DNA from: Vallitalea pronyensis
GTDB taxonomy: Bacteria > Bacillota > Clostridia > Lachnospirales > Vallitaleaceae
NCBI RefSeq assembly: GCF_018141445.1
Contig: NZ_CP058649.1
Span: 4,173,001 to 4,237,000, forward strand
Direction of reading: 5' to 3'
Length of the DNA: 64,000 bases
Shown here: positions 10,749 through 20,116 of the stretch, piece by piece
How positions within the stretch are numbered: position 1 is the stretch's first letter
Layout: each line of letters opens with the position of its first letter
The notes under the pieces: generated by a model
Told to the model about the DNA's origin: nothing
Database searches by the model: none
The model's input: the letters and a program-made list of their open reading frames with translations, nothing else
Translations under genes and position numbers: made by a program

Positions 10749-11240
10749 CTATGCATAGCAGTATTCTCTATAGCCGCACCTTTTGCAAAATCTATTTTTT
10801 TCTACTTCTGGTGGTTCTGTTTGGCTACATATTATGTCGATATTACGGATTATCTCTTTTAGCTTTTTCTCTTCATTTAATGCAAGTTCTACCTTCACCC
10901 TTTTCTTTTGACTAGGATATAGCAACAAACCTGATGCACTTATACCTGCTTCTTTTAATACGCTAAGATAATAGAGCAGTTGATAGCGAGAAGCTTCTTC
11001 ATAGCGATCACTTTTTTTGGTTTCTCCTATGACAATATGATCTTTTGTCTGCATCATGATGTCAAACTTCACATGGCCAAAGCTGATCTCTTTCTCTTGT
11101 CGTTGATAGGTTATCTCGTGCATAAAACGACCTAATGCAATGTTTTCATCATTTTGATCAGGTACAATATGGTTATACATAAGCCAAACTTCTCGTTTAC
11201 AGATATGATAATACCATATAAGTGTTCCGTTGACGTTCAT
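10749..11240 (-). CDS. cas4: Cas4 exonuclease for spacer processing
   Basis: This 163-residue RecB-like nuclease has the Cas4 iron-sulfur cysteines: one near residue 14 (YYHICKREVW) and three at the C-terminus (FCKRCGYREYC). The nuclease core shows VKFDIM and IGETKKS (D...E-x-K). Cas4 trims prespacers and selects the PAM end with Cas1-Cas2. The start at 11240 follows an AGGAGG site; an extension ten codons upstream is not needed. The MITE-like palindrome ends 17 bp upstream of this start, so it lies between cas3 and cas4 in the transcript. Confidence 0.95.
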   Translation of the reverse strand: MNVNGTLIWYYHICKREVWLMYNHIVPDQNDENIALGRFMHEITYQRQEKEISFGHVKFDIMMQTKDHIVIGETKKSDRYEEASRYQLLYYLSVLKEAGISASGLLLYPSQKKRVKVELALNEEKKLKEIIRNIDIICSQTEPPEVEKNRFCKRCGYREYCYA

Positions 11241-11256
11241 AGAACCTCCTTTTATG

Positions 11257-11473
11257 GAATGGGGTCTCAAAAAAGCAAAATAACGTCAATATCGTAGGCA
11301 ACTATAAGAGGTTAAGCGTAAAGCGCAGCCATGGACGGCGAGACCCCTGTTCAAGCAACATTGACATGTTGCACTACTAAACACGGACGTTTAGGGGTCT
11401 GAAAAGCTTAACCTCTTATAGTTGCCAGAGACTTCTAGTCAACAAAATTGCTTTTTATGAGACAGCCCCATTC
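11257..11473. mobile_element. MITE-like palindromic element between cas3 and cas4
   Basis: The element is 217 bp with no coding capacity. Its ends, GAATGGGG and CCCCATTC, begin an imperfect inverted repeat of about 60 bp per side, including a perfect 21-bp pair at 11297-11317 and 11406-11426. The right end, read inward, gives GGGGCTGTCTCATAAAAAGC, the style of IS1182-like terminal repeats. Inner hairpins are AGACCCCT/AGGGGTCT and GCAACAT/ATGTTGC. No clear target duplication is visible. It lies inside the cas operon and could form a strong RNA hairpin. Confidence 0.75.
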
Positions 11474-11486
11474 TCTAATTACAACA

Positions 11487-13697
11487 TTAAATAAATTCAG
11501 CGGAAGAATTATCCACTAATATACCATAATCACTGCGATAATCCACACAAAATATGGGTAAACCCATCTCATTTTCCACGTATAGATTCTTCTTGTTTTG
11601 ATAATACCATTTTGCACTAACAGGTACTTCATATAACTTAATGAAAGCATATTTCTTTTGTGCAACAAATTCCTTCACAGTATCCATAAATTGAATAGGG
11701 ATAATGACTTCTTTCGCATATTTAAATAATCTTGTCTTTAGTTGTTCTTCGTCCATTGGTAGGTTACATATAAAAAAGTCATAGGCTACCCTGCTATAGA
11801 TCGATTGCCCTCTTATATAATCTTCATCACATAAGTTAAAGTCGTGATATACGCTCTCAAGCATATCCCCAATTTCTTCTTCAGATAATCGTCCACATTG
11901 ATTCAAAATAACTTCTTTTGTTCTTTTAAGTATGTTTTCTCCATATATAACCTCCGAAACTTCCGAATAGTCAAATACATAGAAACAAGAACCCATATAT
12001 TCGCCATGCCTGTTACATCGTCCAGCTCTTTGAATCAGACTATCAATAGCAGCACATTCTGAAAACATTATTTCAAAACTTACATCAAGTGATACTTCTA
12101 GAACTTGTGTACCAATTACCAGTTGTATATCATTCTGACTAAGTAAAATATTCTCTTTCTCTGTTCTATCTTTCATAGTGAATTGTGAGTGCAGGCACAT
12201 TGTACGATACTTGTCTTTATACTTGTTATATTGTTCCTTTACTGTTTCTACATCATTAATAATGAGTGCTACCTTCTTTCCAGCATCAAGAGCTTCTCCT
12301 ATCAAATCATCTAACTGGTTAATGGTCTTTTCTAAGTAGCACCACTTGTTAGAACGCCTGCTCATTAATTCATGTGCAATGATTGGCTTTTCTATTGAAA
12401 GAAGTTTAGCAAAATGCTCTCTTAGGAATTTTGGCATCGTTGCACTCATAATCATTACTTTTCCACCTAATGTGACAATCTTCTTTATTGTCTCTGTAAT
12501 AAGTGCAATCGTATAGGTATCATAAGCCTGTATTTCATCAAATATAACATGGCTACCTACTAATGCCATTTCTTTAAACTGCCAATGACCCGTATTAAAA
12601 CCTGTACTAAGCATTTGATCGACTGTGGATACCATAACATGAGGTATGAAAGCCTTATTTTGAACAAGTTGAAAAGCATCATGCTGTGGTATATTAAGTG
12701 CATAATATGTCTGAATACCAGAGTGGGATAGCCCACACATATCACTGTCAAAATAATTGGTGCTCAACCGCTCATAGATACTATTACTGGTTACCATAGT
12801 GGGCATTAAAAATATAATCTTATGACATTTACCTCCAAGAGCCCATATCAGTGATGCTTCCGTTTTACCTGCACCCGTTGGTGCAATGGCAAGAACATGG
12901 GATTTTTCGTTAGCACATAATTGATGAAAGGGTCTATGCTGATATGTCCTGCCCTGCTCTTCAACCTTGCTTTTTAAGCGTTTGATAAAATCATCTTGAG
13001 TTAATGTGATGGACTTTAATGGTTTATCCGCTGAACCCAGCCAATCACAGTAACATAGTATACCTTGAGTAATACTATATAACAATCGCAAAGATTCAAT
13101 ATCTAATCCTTTATTAAGATACGTTCTTGATATAAGCCTATGTGAAACAATACGTAATAGCCTTTGACAATCCTTTTGTTTTTTATCTGTAATCTTGCCA
13201 TCTAAATAATCACCATAATAATGATGAATATAGGCTATGTCTTCAGTGCTTAATAATGGCCATGACTCTCGCTTTCTTTCCCGCTCAAAACACTGCAACT
13301 GCTTGTCAATAGACTTATGGTGTCCCAATATTGCCATTAAAAAAAATGGGAAGTTGAGTGAGCCATCTTCTAAAAGAGGATATAAATAAAGCGTAGATAA
13401 AACCTCATGGCGAAAATGATCCATACGATCAACGATTTTCCCTTCTATTTTTTTACTGAGCATACCTTGAAATAACGGTGATAATTTACCTAAATCATGG
13501 AAAATAATCGTTTGCTTCATACGTTGTATAAATACTTTCATGGACATGCCCGATTCCGCTATTAGTCCTTCTAAATACGGTTCTAATTCTGTTATAATGT
13601 GTGAAAAAACATCATGGCAACGCTGAACATGATAATCATACGTGCCTTCTTCTCCCATAAGTGTTTTCGCTAAGTATTGATGATGTTTTTCTATCAT
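11487..13697 (-). CDS. cas3: Cas3 HD nuclease-helicase (type I-B)
   Basis: The 736-residue protein has an N-terminal HD nuclease domain (FHDLGKLSPLF, H67-D68; GHHKS near 125) and a superfamily 2 helicase. Helicase motifs are APTGAGKT (272-279), DEIQ (387-390), MSATMP (about 417-422) and QRAGRCNR (557-564). All catalytic motifs look intact. Cas3 is recruited by Cascade to unwind and degrade target DNA. Its start overlaps the cas5 stop by 4 bp (ATGA), showing translational coupling. The stop lies 14 bp from the edge of the MITE-like element. Confidence 0.97.
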   Translation of the reverse strand: MIEKHHQYLAKTLMGEEGTYDYHVQRCHDVFSHIITELEPYLEGLIAESGMSMKVFIQRMKQTIIFHDLGKLSPLFQGMLSKKIEGKIVDRMDHFRHEVLSTLYLYPLLEDGSLNFPFFLMAILGHHKSIDKQLQCFERERKRESWPLLSTEDIAYIHHYYGDYLDGKITDKKQKDCQRLLRIVSHRLISRTYLNKGLDIESLRLLYSITQGILCYCDWLGSADKPLKSITLTQDDFIKRLKSKVEEQGRTYQHRPFHQLCANEKSHVLAIAPTGAGKTEASLIWALGGKCHKIIFLMPTMVTSNSIYERLSTNYFDSDMCGLSHSGIQTYYALNIPQHDAFQLVQNKAFIPHVMVSTVDQMLSTGFNTGHWQFKEMALVGSHVIFDEIQAYDTYTIALITETIKKIVTLGGKVMIMSATMPKFLREHFAKLLSIEKPIIAHELMSRRSNKWCYLEKTINQLDDLIGEALDAGKKVALIINDVETVKEQYNKYKDKYRTMCLHSQFTMKDRTEKENILLSQNDIQLVIGTQVLEVSLDVSFEIMFSECAAIDSLIQRAGRCNRHGEYMGSCFYVFDYSEVSEVIYGENILKRTKEVILNQCGRLSEEEIGDMLESVYHDFNLCDEDYIRGQSIYSRVAYDFFICNLPMDEEQLKTRLFKYAKEVIIPIQFMDTVKEFVAQKKYAFIKLYEVPVSAKWYYQNKKNLYVENEMGLPIFCVDYRSDYGILVDNSSAEFI

Positions 13698-14422
13698 GAT
13701 GTATACCTATACATAGGAACCAAATCGTTACCAAATTCACGGACCATGATTTCCTCATCCAGTAGCGTGTATGGATTCATATAGGCTATGTTTATATGTT
13801 CCTCTGCTTTTCGAGCTCCATCCTTATCAAAGGTAAAGTTAACGGGTATATTCTTTATAACAGGTGGTTGTATTGTTTCTGATAATGGTACTTGATTAAT
13901 GTAATCCCAATCAAGTGTCATATTAGAACGATATATATGGTATACCCAAGTGTACTTAACGGATTTACTCCTGCTTTCTTTTATTTGGTCCATTTTATTA
14001 ATATCCTTAATTCTCGCCAGATCATCGCTTGAACCAAGAGTTATAGCGTAGACAGGGTCATGAAAAGCATCTTTTAAACGGTAAATAATCGTTTCATCTT
14101 CAGAGGCATAATATACCGTTATAGACACATGGTATAGAAATTCTCTGATAATAATATCTTTATCAACTTTTCCACCTTGTTTTACCTTATTGTATTGCCA
14201 TAAATCTTTTGCTGTACCATCATGTGTTCCTATGGTACCAACAAGGATTCTATGCTCTTTAAATAGTGATAAAGCATCCTGCATATTTAATCCAAGTGCA
14301 GCACCTGCAATACCAACTAATGTAGTAGGTGTTGGTAGAGGTAACGTTTCATGATAAAGTTGTGCATAAGGTTCTCGATATGATGCTGTTGAAGCCTCTA
14401 ATTTAACCATAAGTCCAAACAT
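13694..14422 (-). CDS. cas5: Cas5 subunit of the I-B Cascade
   Basis: This 242-residue RAMP protein has the Cas5 N-terminus: LEASTASYREPYAQLYHETL, then PLPTPTTLVGIAGAALGL. That proline-rich TTLVG region is typical of Cas5 of the I-B (Tneap, Cas5t) group. Cas5 binds the 5' handle of the crRNA and contacts Cas8. The gene sits between cas7 (9-bp gap) and cas3 (4-bp overlap), as in other I-B operons. No catalytic role is expected because a separate Cas6 is present. Confidence 0.92.
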   Translation of the reverse strand: MFGLMVKLEASTASYREPYAQLYHETLPLPTPTTLVGIAGAALGLNMQDALSLFKEHRILVGTIGTHDGTAKDLWQYNKVKQGGKVDKDIIIREFLYHVSITVYYASEDETIIYRLKDAFHDPVYAITLGSSDDLARIKDINKMDQIKESRSKSVKYTWVYHIYRSNMTLDWDYINQVPLSETIQPPVIKNIPVNFTFDKDGARKAEEHINIAYMNPYTLLDEEIMVREFGNDLVPMYRYTS

Positions 14423-14431
14423 ATCGCATCC

Positions 14432-15313
14432 CTACTCTCCATAAACTTCATTAACCCATTGGCGGATTTTCTGAAAACTTTCACCGATATCGACATAGTT
14501 ATCATTATCCTTATTGAAGAAACCTTTTCTTTCACCAAGCGTATGGTCAAGGATTACATTTTCAAAATCTTTGGTCGTGTTCATAAGAATATCTTCTTGA
14601 ATGATTAGATCCTCAGATAAACGTATACACTCCATGAAAATAGGATTCTTAACCCTTAACAATGCTGCACTTACAAATTTTGGTGACATGTCTGTCAAAA
14701 ACCTGCTCTGTCTTCCTACAGTCCACAAGTTTTGAATAGCATCAACAAGACCTAAAACTCTCTTGGTTTTTTTCTCATTGCTAATAGCCAGCTCATAACC
14801 ATCGTTACCTTTTACACCAATACGATCTAATTCGATAAGGATTGTACCATAGTAATAACCAGAGTGAATTTCGGTTTCAAAAATATTAGGATTTCCTCCT
14901 GCTTTTACTGACATGTAATTTGTACCAAAATCCATATCACCTAAATAGGGGTTTAGTGCTATGGCAGAAGTTACTCTAACAGGACTTGTCCGCTTAACAG
15001 TACTTTCACTTGCATTCATAAACCCGAATAGATCATCATCTATATAGTTTTGGGGTTCACATTTGGTTGTACCAGCGCCTTTTTTTTGTTTACCTTGTAC
15101 CCCTTCAGATAAATCAAAACCCAACACAGCTAATTGTTCCCGCAATGCCCTTCTAATGGCTTGTGATGAACAATAGGGATATTCCATACCATCTGTCATT
15201 CTAATTTTTTTAATACTGGATATATTATCAGCTTCTTTATCTGACCCATTGAGTGATGCATAGCTTGCCTTGGTGACATATGTTATGGTGATTGCTTTTG
15301 CTTTTTTATTCAT
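14432..15313 (-). CDS. cas7: Cas7 backbone subunit of the I-B Cascade (Cst2/DevR family)
   Basis: The 293-residue protein starts with KAITITYVTKASYASLNGSD and contains CSSQAIRRALREQL and KRTSPVRVTSAIALNPYLGD, typical of the DevR/Cst2 branch of Cas7. It forms the helical filament along the crRNA spacer. The start overlaps the cas8 stop by 8 bp and has a GGGAGGA site. Length is normal. Family placement is by motif memory, and the gene order cas8-cas7-cas5-cas3 supports it strongly. Confidence 0.92.
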   Translation of the reverse strand: MNKKAKAITITYVTKASYASLNGSDKEADNISSIKKIRMTDGMEYPYCSSQAIRRALREQLAVLGFDLSEGVQGKQKKGAGTTKCEPQNYIDDDLFGFMNASESTVKRTSPVRVTSAIALNPYLGDMDFGTNYMSVKAGGNPNIFETEIHSGYYYGTILIELDRIGVKGNDGYELAISNEKKTKRVLGLVDAIQNLWTVGRQSRFLTDMSPKFVSAALLRVKNPIFMECIRLSEDLIIQEDILMNTTKDFENVILDHTLGERKGFFNKDNDNYVDIGESFQKIRQWVNEVYGE

Positions 15314-16964
15314 CTTCTTTTCCTCCCTTTTTCTGTTTCATGTTATAGACATTAAGAGCACCCATGATGCAATAAGCCTTGAATTCTTCAAAGGGTACAT
15401 CATTGAGAACACCTTCACTGATGGCATTGTTAACAGAAATATTATACCTAAACTGCAATGTATTGATTTGTTTTAGAAAGTCCGTGACCGTACGTGTTTT
15501 TCTTAATGTGAATAAATCACCTTTTATCTTCTTGAGTATACCTAAGCTATCATTTTTTTGATGTGATTCTGTAGCTTGCAGGACAATTTGTTTTCCTAGT
15601 TTGACGGCTACTTCAATCTGCTCTTTATTCATAACATCCTCCCTTATATTAAGTTCATATAACTTAACAAATTCTATCATATTCCTTATGTTAATTGACC
15701 TTTGACGCATGACCTTCTGAAAACATAATTGTTCAAGATGAAGCAATACACTTTGTTTGTAAAGGCATTTACTTAGAATCTTACTTCTTAATAAATTGTC
15801 AGCATTCTCTTTATAGCTCTCATGTAAATCCATGAATAAACTGTCTAGCTCTATACCCTGCTCGTGGAGCATATGGATAAGACGGAACATATAGCTTGTA
15901 TCGTTATAGATAATCCTATCTCTTGCTAATAGTGTCTGTCCCTTATCACTTAAGAACAACATCATGATTTGGATAGGACGCAAGATATAGCCTCTTAATA
16001 CTTCTTCTTCAAACCTTTCTTCATCATCTTCTATACATTCATCTCGAAGTACTTGGTATTTATCCACGATCATTGCCCATAATAACTCAGAATTTGTTCG
16101 GGCGTAATTAATGAGTTGACCTTTTATATTACTTATAAAACTGTCATCACTTATTTCTCTTAGAGTAGATTGTCCACCCATATGGTCATGTACATCTAAT
16201 AATTGATTAAAATTAGATGTGTATAGGGACATCAACATAACTTGTTTACTCTTATTACGAAATGTATTTTTAATATGAAAAGCTTCATATACAAACCGTC
16301 CTAGATAAGAACATTCCCAGCATACTTTATCTATAGACTTTTGACTAACATTTGAATGAAATGATAAAGATGCACTTTTGCTAGCTGTGAGTATGTAGAT
16401 CAGTTGATTCATATCAATTAATTTATCAACTTTTTTCCCACAAATAGAACATGTTTTATTCTGCTTATTTGATTTAGGATTAATTAACAACTTATCATCA
16501 TGGCAATATGTCCGACCAGTAAGCACTTTTTTCTTAACATACAGCGATTTATTATGTTTCGTTATGTAGTCATCTATGCGTTCCTTCAAACCATAATCTA
16601 ACGATTCATACAACTCACTACTATCTTTATAACTTTTTCCGCTAATTAGACTAGCTATTGGCTGAATGGGTTGGATTTTAGGCAAAGCATAGACCTCATC
16701 CTTTTCCTTATTATAAGCTACATAGTCACACTTTTCTTTTTGAGCTTTCGAGGATACGTTATAATAACGATTGCCCATATGCTCATAGCTTGCTCTTAAT
16801 AACTGTGTTAAGTTTTCCTCGGAGTCATACTTGAATAGTAAGCCATCATCTTCTGTTATGATGTGTATATCATAGTTTTTGGCTAACCCTCTTGCAATAT
16901 GATATAAACCTACTAACCCGTTATCAAACCACCAATGATAACGCATCTTGATGCGATATTCCAT
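15306..16964 (-). CDS. cas8b: Cas8 large subunit, Cst1 (CXXC-CXXC) type
   Basis: I start the protein at 16964 (552 residues) because AGGAGGTGAT lies just upstream; an earlier start in the same frame is less likely. It has two CxxC pairs, C172/C175 (CSICGKK) and C215/C218 (CWEC), the zinc motif that named the Cst1 CXXC-CXXC family. Most of the chain is divergent and helical. Cas8 recognises the PAM and helps recruit Cas3. The partner types Cst1, Cst2 and Cas5t together indicate the Tneap branch of subtype I-B. Confidence 0.88.
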   Translation of the reverse strand: MEYRIKMRYHWWFDNGLVGLYHIARGLAKNYDIHIITEDDGLLFKYDSEENLTQLLRASYEHMGNRYYNVSSKAQKEKCDYVAYNKEKDEVYALPKIQPIQPIASLISGKSYKDSSELYESLDYGLKERIDDYITKHNKSLYVKKKVLTGRTYCHDDKLLINPKSNKQNKTCSICGKKVDKLIDMNQLIYILTASKSASLSFHSNVSQKSIDKVCWECSYLGRFVYEAFHIKNTFRNKSKQVMLMSLYTSNFNQLLDVHDHMGGQSTLREISDDSFISNIKGQLINYARTNSELLWAMIVDKYQVLRDECIEDDEERFEEEVLRGYILRPIQIMMLFLSDKGQTLLARDRIIYNDTSYMFRLIHMLHEQGIELDSLFMDLHESYKENADNLLRSKILSKCLYKQSVLLHLEQLCFQKVMRQRSINIRNMIEFVKLYELNIREDVMNKEQIEVAVKLGKQIVLQATESHQKNDSLGILKKIKGDLFTLRKTRTVTDFLKQINTLQFRYNISVNNAISEGVLNDVPFEEFKAYCIMGALNVYNMKQKKGGKEDE

Positions 16965-16996
16965 ATGGATATCACCTCCTAATTCTCTATATTTAT

Positions 16997-17737
16997 CTAG
17001 TTCTTCATAATCTCTAGACAACCTAGACCTTGAGCATTCTTGTTGCCAACGCCACCATGATAGGCAAGATTAAGCAAAGCTTCACTCCCTTCTAATAAAA
17101 ATCCCCCATCCCATCCTTTAATAATGAATCCTTTATATAAGATAATACGCTCTTTTAAGCGTTTCTTATTGAGTGGGGTTATAACAAACTGTGTATCCTC
17201 TGGCTGTTTCCCATTGAGTGCTATGTATTTTTTGATTAAATTGTCTCTTAGCATTGGCTCAAACTCTGGTTCATAAGGTGAATAATAGTATGTTTTCTTT
17301 TTATCACCATGTGTTAGGGTGCTATATATGGTAATAGGTGATTTTGTATATACCCGAAGTGGACTTGTGACCTTGGACTGATCGATTCTTACCTCCTTAA
17401 TTCTTACCTCATTCTGCCCGAATTGTATGTTTTCTTTCATAAATGCTGTATTTAAAAAACAAGTGGTAAGCCTAGGGTCCATGGATGCTATAACAAGATG
17501 TATTTCTTTATTATAGACGATTCTCTTATCACGCTTATTGACTATAAATTGTCCAAATAACCTTGAGAATGTATACATCTTAAATTTACGTTTCTCATAT
17601 TGAAATCCTTCATTATGAAGAAACTCTTGATAGGATTCATTGCCAAGGTAATTTAAGATAACAGCTTGTACAATATGATTATATTGTAGTGGTAAGGTAA
17701 TTGGCTTATCGCTTTCAAATGTTATATATACTCTCAT
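16997..17737 (-). CDS. cas6: Cas6 crRNA-processing endoribonuclease
   Basis: The 246-residue RAMP protein begins MRVYITFESDKPITLPLQYNH and ends with the glycine-rich loop GGVGNKNAQGLGCLEIM, the Cas6 signature. It cuts the repeat RNA to leave the ATTGAAAC handle. H21 is a candidate catalytic residue by position only. It is the only Cas6 in the locus, so it probably matures guides for both the I-B and III-B complexes. It is followed by cas8 with a 32-bp gap and preceded by the WYL regulator. Confidence 0.95.
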   Translation of the reverse strand: MRVYITFESDKPITLPLQYNHIVQAVILNYLGNESYQEFLHNEGFQYEKRKFKMYTFSRLFGQFIVNKRDKRIVYNKEIHLVIASMDPRLTTCFLNTAFMKENIQFGQNEVRIKEVRIDQSKVTSPLRVYTKSPITIYSTLTHGDKKKTYYYSPYEPEFEPMLRDNLIKKYIALNGKQPEDTQFVITPLNKKRLKERIILYKGFIIKGWDGGFLLEGSEALLNLAYHGGVGNKNAQGLGCLEIMKN

Positions 17738-17789
17738 TATTCATCTCCTTTTTCTGTAGTGTAACATGTAAAGAGGAAAGTTCTTGTAC

Positions 17790-18746
17790 CTATTCAATAT
17801 ATTTTTTTGCCATATTTTCTATTTCTTTAGCTATAACCTCTCTAAGATCAACAGGTTCAATTACTTCTGCATCTGTTCCAAAGCTAAGGACCCAGCGTTT
17901 AATATCTTCTAGCCCAGATAATGCAGCCTCAAAATGAATACTTTTATCTTCTAATTCACGAATTTTCTGCCCTTGAGCAATTTGCTTTTCTTTGATGATA
18001 TAGGACATGGGATATTTTATTATCATTTTTACATGATAGACATCACCATAGAAAAGACCTAAACTCTTGTTTAAGATTTTCTCTAAGTCATAATCCTGTA
18101 CATCTTCATAAAGCTCTTCTAACACAACCAATTTGATTATCCTTGAACACTTAAAGTAAAGCACTTGACATCTTTTCTCACAGTATCCCAAAATATATAA
18201 GGATGATTGAAACTCAAATGTGCTGTAAGGATGTACGGTGCGCTTATTTTCTCCAGAGCTAAGGGACTGATAGACCATGCTTAATTTTTGTTTTAGCCTA
18301 ATGGCTTCTTCAATTTGGTGATAATAGGCTTTATCTGTGGCACATGCTTCTTCATTACTGATATGTTGACCAAGTGATTGTAAGCTATAAGCTTTTAATT
18401 CTTTAGCCTCGTTGGCTAATGTAATTTTACGGATGGCATTTTGAAAGGCTTCATAATTGACAAATTGCTTCTGTTTCAGAAATTTATCCGCTTGTATACA
18501 GGCGGCGTATTCTTCACTGTTCATGGTTGATAGTATCCTAACAGGGTGATCATTAAGCAGATAGCCCCCATACCTACCTGCTATGGTTTCTATCTGTATA
18601 CCTGCATCATATAAATCCGTGATATAATGACGTACAGTACGGGGGTCTACTTGAAGTGCCGTGGCCAATTGCTCACATGTCATTTTTTTATGTACACTAA
18701 GTAGATTCATTAGATGTATGCAATTGGTTATTTTATGGGTCGGCAT
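17790..18746 (-). CDS. HTH-WYL regulator between the III-B and I-B modules
   Basis: The N-terminus is a DeoR/YafY-type winged helix (MTCEQLATALQVDPRTVRHY, about residues 21-40). The middle and C-terminus fit a WYL ligand-binding domain (KRTVHPYSTFEFQSSLYILGYCE). I start at ATG 18746 (318 residues); a TTG three codons upstream is possible. WYL proteins often control CRISPR loci and may sense nucleotide ligands. Its place in the middle of the operon suggests autoregulation or module-specific control; no operator was identified. Confidence 0.88.
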   Translation of the reverse strand: MPTHKITNCIHLMNLLSVHKKMTCEQLATALQVDPRTVRHYITDLYDAGIQIETIAGRYGGYLLNDHPVRILSTMNSEEYAACIQADKFLKQKQFVNYEAFQNAIRKITLANEAKELKAYSLQSLGQHISNEEACATDKAYYHQIEEAIRLKQKLSMVYQSLSSGENKRTVHPYSTFEFQSSLYILGYCEKRCQVLYFKCSRIIKLVVLEELYEDVQDYDLEKILNKSLGLFYGDVYHVKMIIKYPMSYIIKEKQIAQGQKIRELEDKSIHFEAALSGLEDIKRWVLSFGTDAEVIEPVDLREVIAKEIENMAKKYIE

Positions 18747-18763
18747 GTTTATCAACTCTTTTC

Positions 18764-20116
18764 TTATTCAATAAGTCCTTCTACTAATCTTTTCAGACAA
18801 ACAACATAATGAAGAACTTTTGTGGTCATAATGTGACCTTGATGATTGTTGTAAGCATCTAAAATGGTAGTAATTAACGGGTCATCAGCAGTATCATCTG
18901 TTTTCTTCTGATTATCTAAAACACCTTCACAAATAGCTTCATATACATACTTCCATACATTGATGGCTTGTTTATTTATTGCTGTATCATTATGCTCTTT
19001 CTTTTCATCTGCTTTATCTTTTTTCATTGTATTAGCTTTTACATAGAGCATGGTATTCAGCAAACCGTTTTTTTGTATTAAGGAAGGCAGTCTTCTTATA
19101 TGACTCTTATATTCTTTAAGGGCTTTTTCTCTTTCTGTTTCTGATAGTATCGTATAGACTTGCTCCCTATATGCATTAACAGACTCATATGCACTGATGG
19201 ATTCATGGACATGTCGATCTCTTATATTATCATTCATATTCTGGTCTGAAGAAATCATCGGTATGACGTTGGATTCTTTTTGATTTGTATTCACATCTTG
19301 GGTTATTGAAAGCTTCCATTTGTCCAGTGACATAAGTCCCTTACCTAGTGTGGTATTACCACCTAATTGGATTTTTTTATGTAATTCAAATGTTTTTTTA
19401 TCTGTGGTATCCATCAACTCAGCATACATCACTGTATGCCTAGGTAGATACTCCTCTGAGAATAGTGCGCCCTTGTTGGTGACACCTGTTTCTTCATCTA
19501 TACGATTTCTCATGGTAATTTCTGTATAGTGTTCAACCATGTAACTAAAATCTTCGTTGGATATTAAAGCTATTTTTTTATAGTCCATCTTTTTAAGTCC
19601 GAGATGAGTCAGTTCTTTCATACCTTGTGTAGGTACACCGATATAGGCTTCGTCTCCAAGATAGAATGTGTGACTATGGCTGTCATGTGATAGCTTGTTG
19701 TCTTCCTCCAAATCTCTAGGTAAGTAGTAGAGATAACCTGATAATACATTATCTAGACTTTCCATAAACGCTTGACTGAGAATTTCTTTTTTACTATGTT
19801 GTATTACAACCTGATGAAATGTACTTAGTATGTAGGGACAAGTTATATACATGTATAATCCATGGCTGCAGCGAACAGGAAAGAATAATAATCTGGCATC
19901 CGTTATAATAATAGAACTGGGACAATCGGGTTTACCAAAGTAGGTATCACTGTCAGTTGTCTTCCTTCTAATACTGCCTTTCAAAGTAGAAGATTCTATC
20001 TTGGGTATGGCTGTCACTCTTTCTCGTTGTATGGGCTTGTCAATACCCACATCACCGACACTTGCTCCTGCATGGGTAGGTGTGTCGAGAGTTATTATCA
20101 AGATATTACTATTCAT
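18764..20116 (-). CDS. Cmr4-Cmr5 (Cas7-Cas11) fusion protein of the type III-B module
   Basis: Residues 1-273 form a Cmr4-like RAMP: HAGASVGDVGIDKPIQRERV carries D26, the likely target-RNA cleaving aspartate. STLKGSIRRK follows, and IQLGGNTTLGKG closes the fold. Residues 274-307 are a polar linker. Residues 308-450 match the separate Cmr5 of this operon, most clearly IRRLPSLIQKNGLLNTMLY against LRRIPSLIRRNGLVNTLAY. I see no stop or frameshift between the parts. The start overlaps the Card1-like gene stop. I infer a second, covalently linked backbone-plus-small-subunit unit; whether it joins the Cas10 complex is unknown. Confidence 0.85.
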   Translation of the reverse strand: MNSNILIITLDTPTHAGASVGDVGIDKPIQRERVTAIPKIESSTLKGSIRRKTTDSDTYFGKPDCPSSIIITDARLLFFPVRCSHGLYMYITCPYILSTFHQVVIQHSKKEILSQAFMESLDNVLSGYLYYLPRDLEEDNKLSHDSHSHTFYLGDEAYIGVPTQGMKELTHLGLKKMDYKKIALISNEDFSYMVEHYTEITMRNRIDEETGVTNKGALFSEEYLPRHTVMYAELMDTTDKKTFELHKKIQLGGNTTLGKGLMSLDKWKLSITQDVNTNQKESNVIPMISSDQNMNDNIRDRHVHESISAYESVNAYREQVYTILSETEREKALKEYKSHIRRLPSLIQKNGLLNTMLYVKANTMKKDKADEKKEHNDTAINKQAINVWKYVYEAICEGVLDNQKKTDDTADDPLITTILDAYNNHQGHIMTTKVLHYVVCLKRLVEGLIE

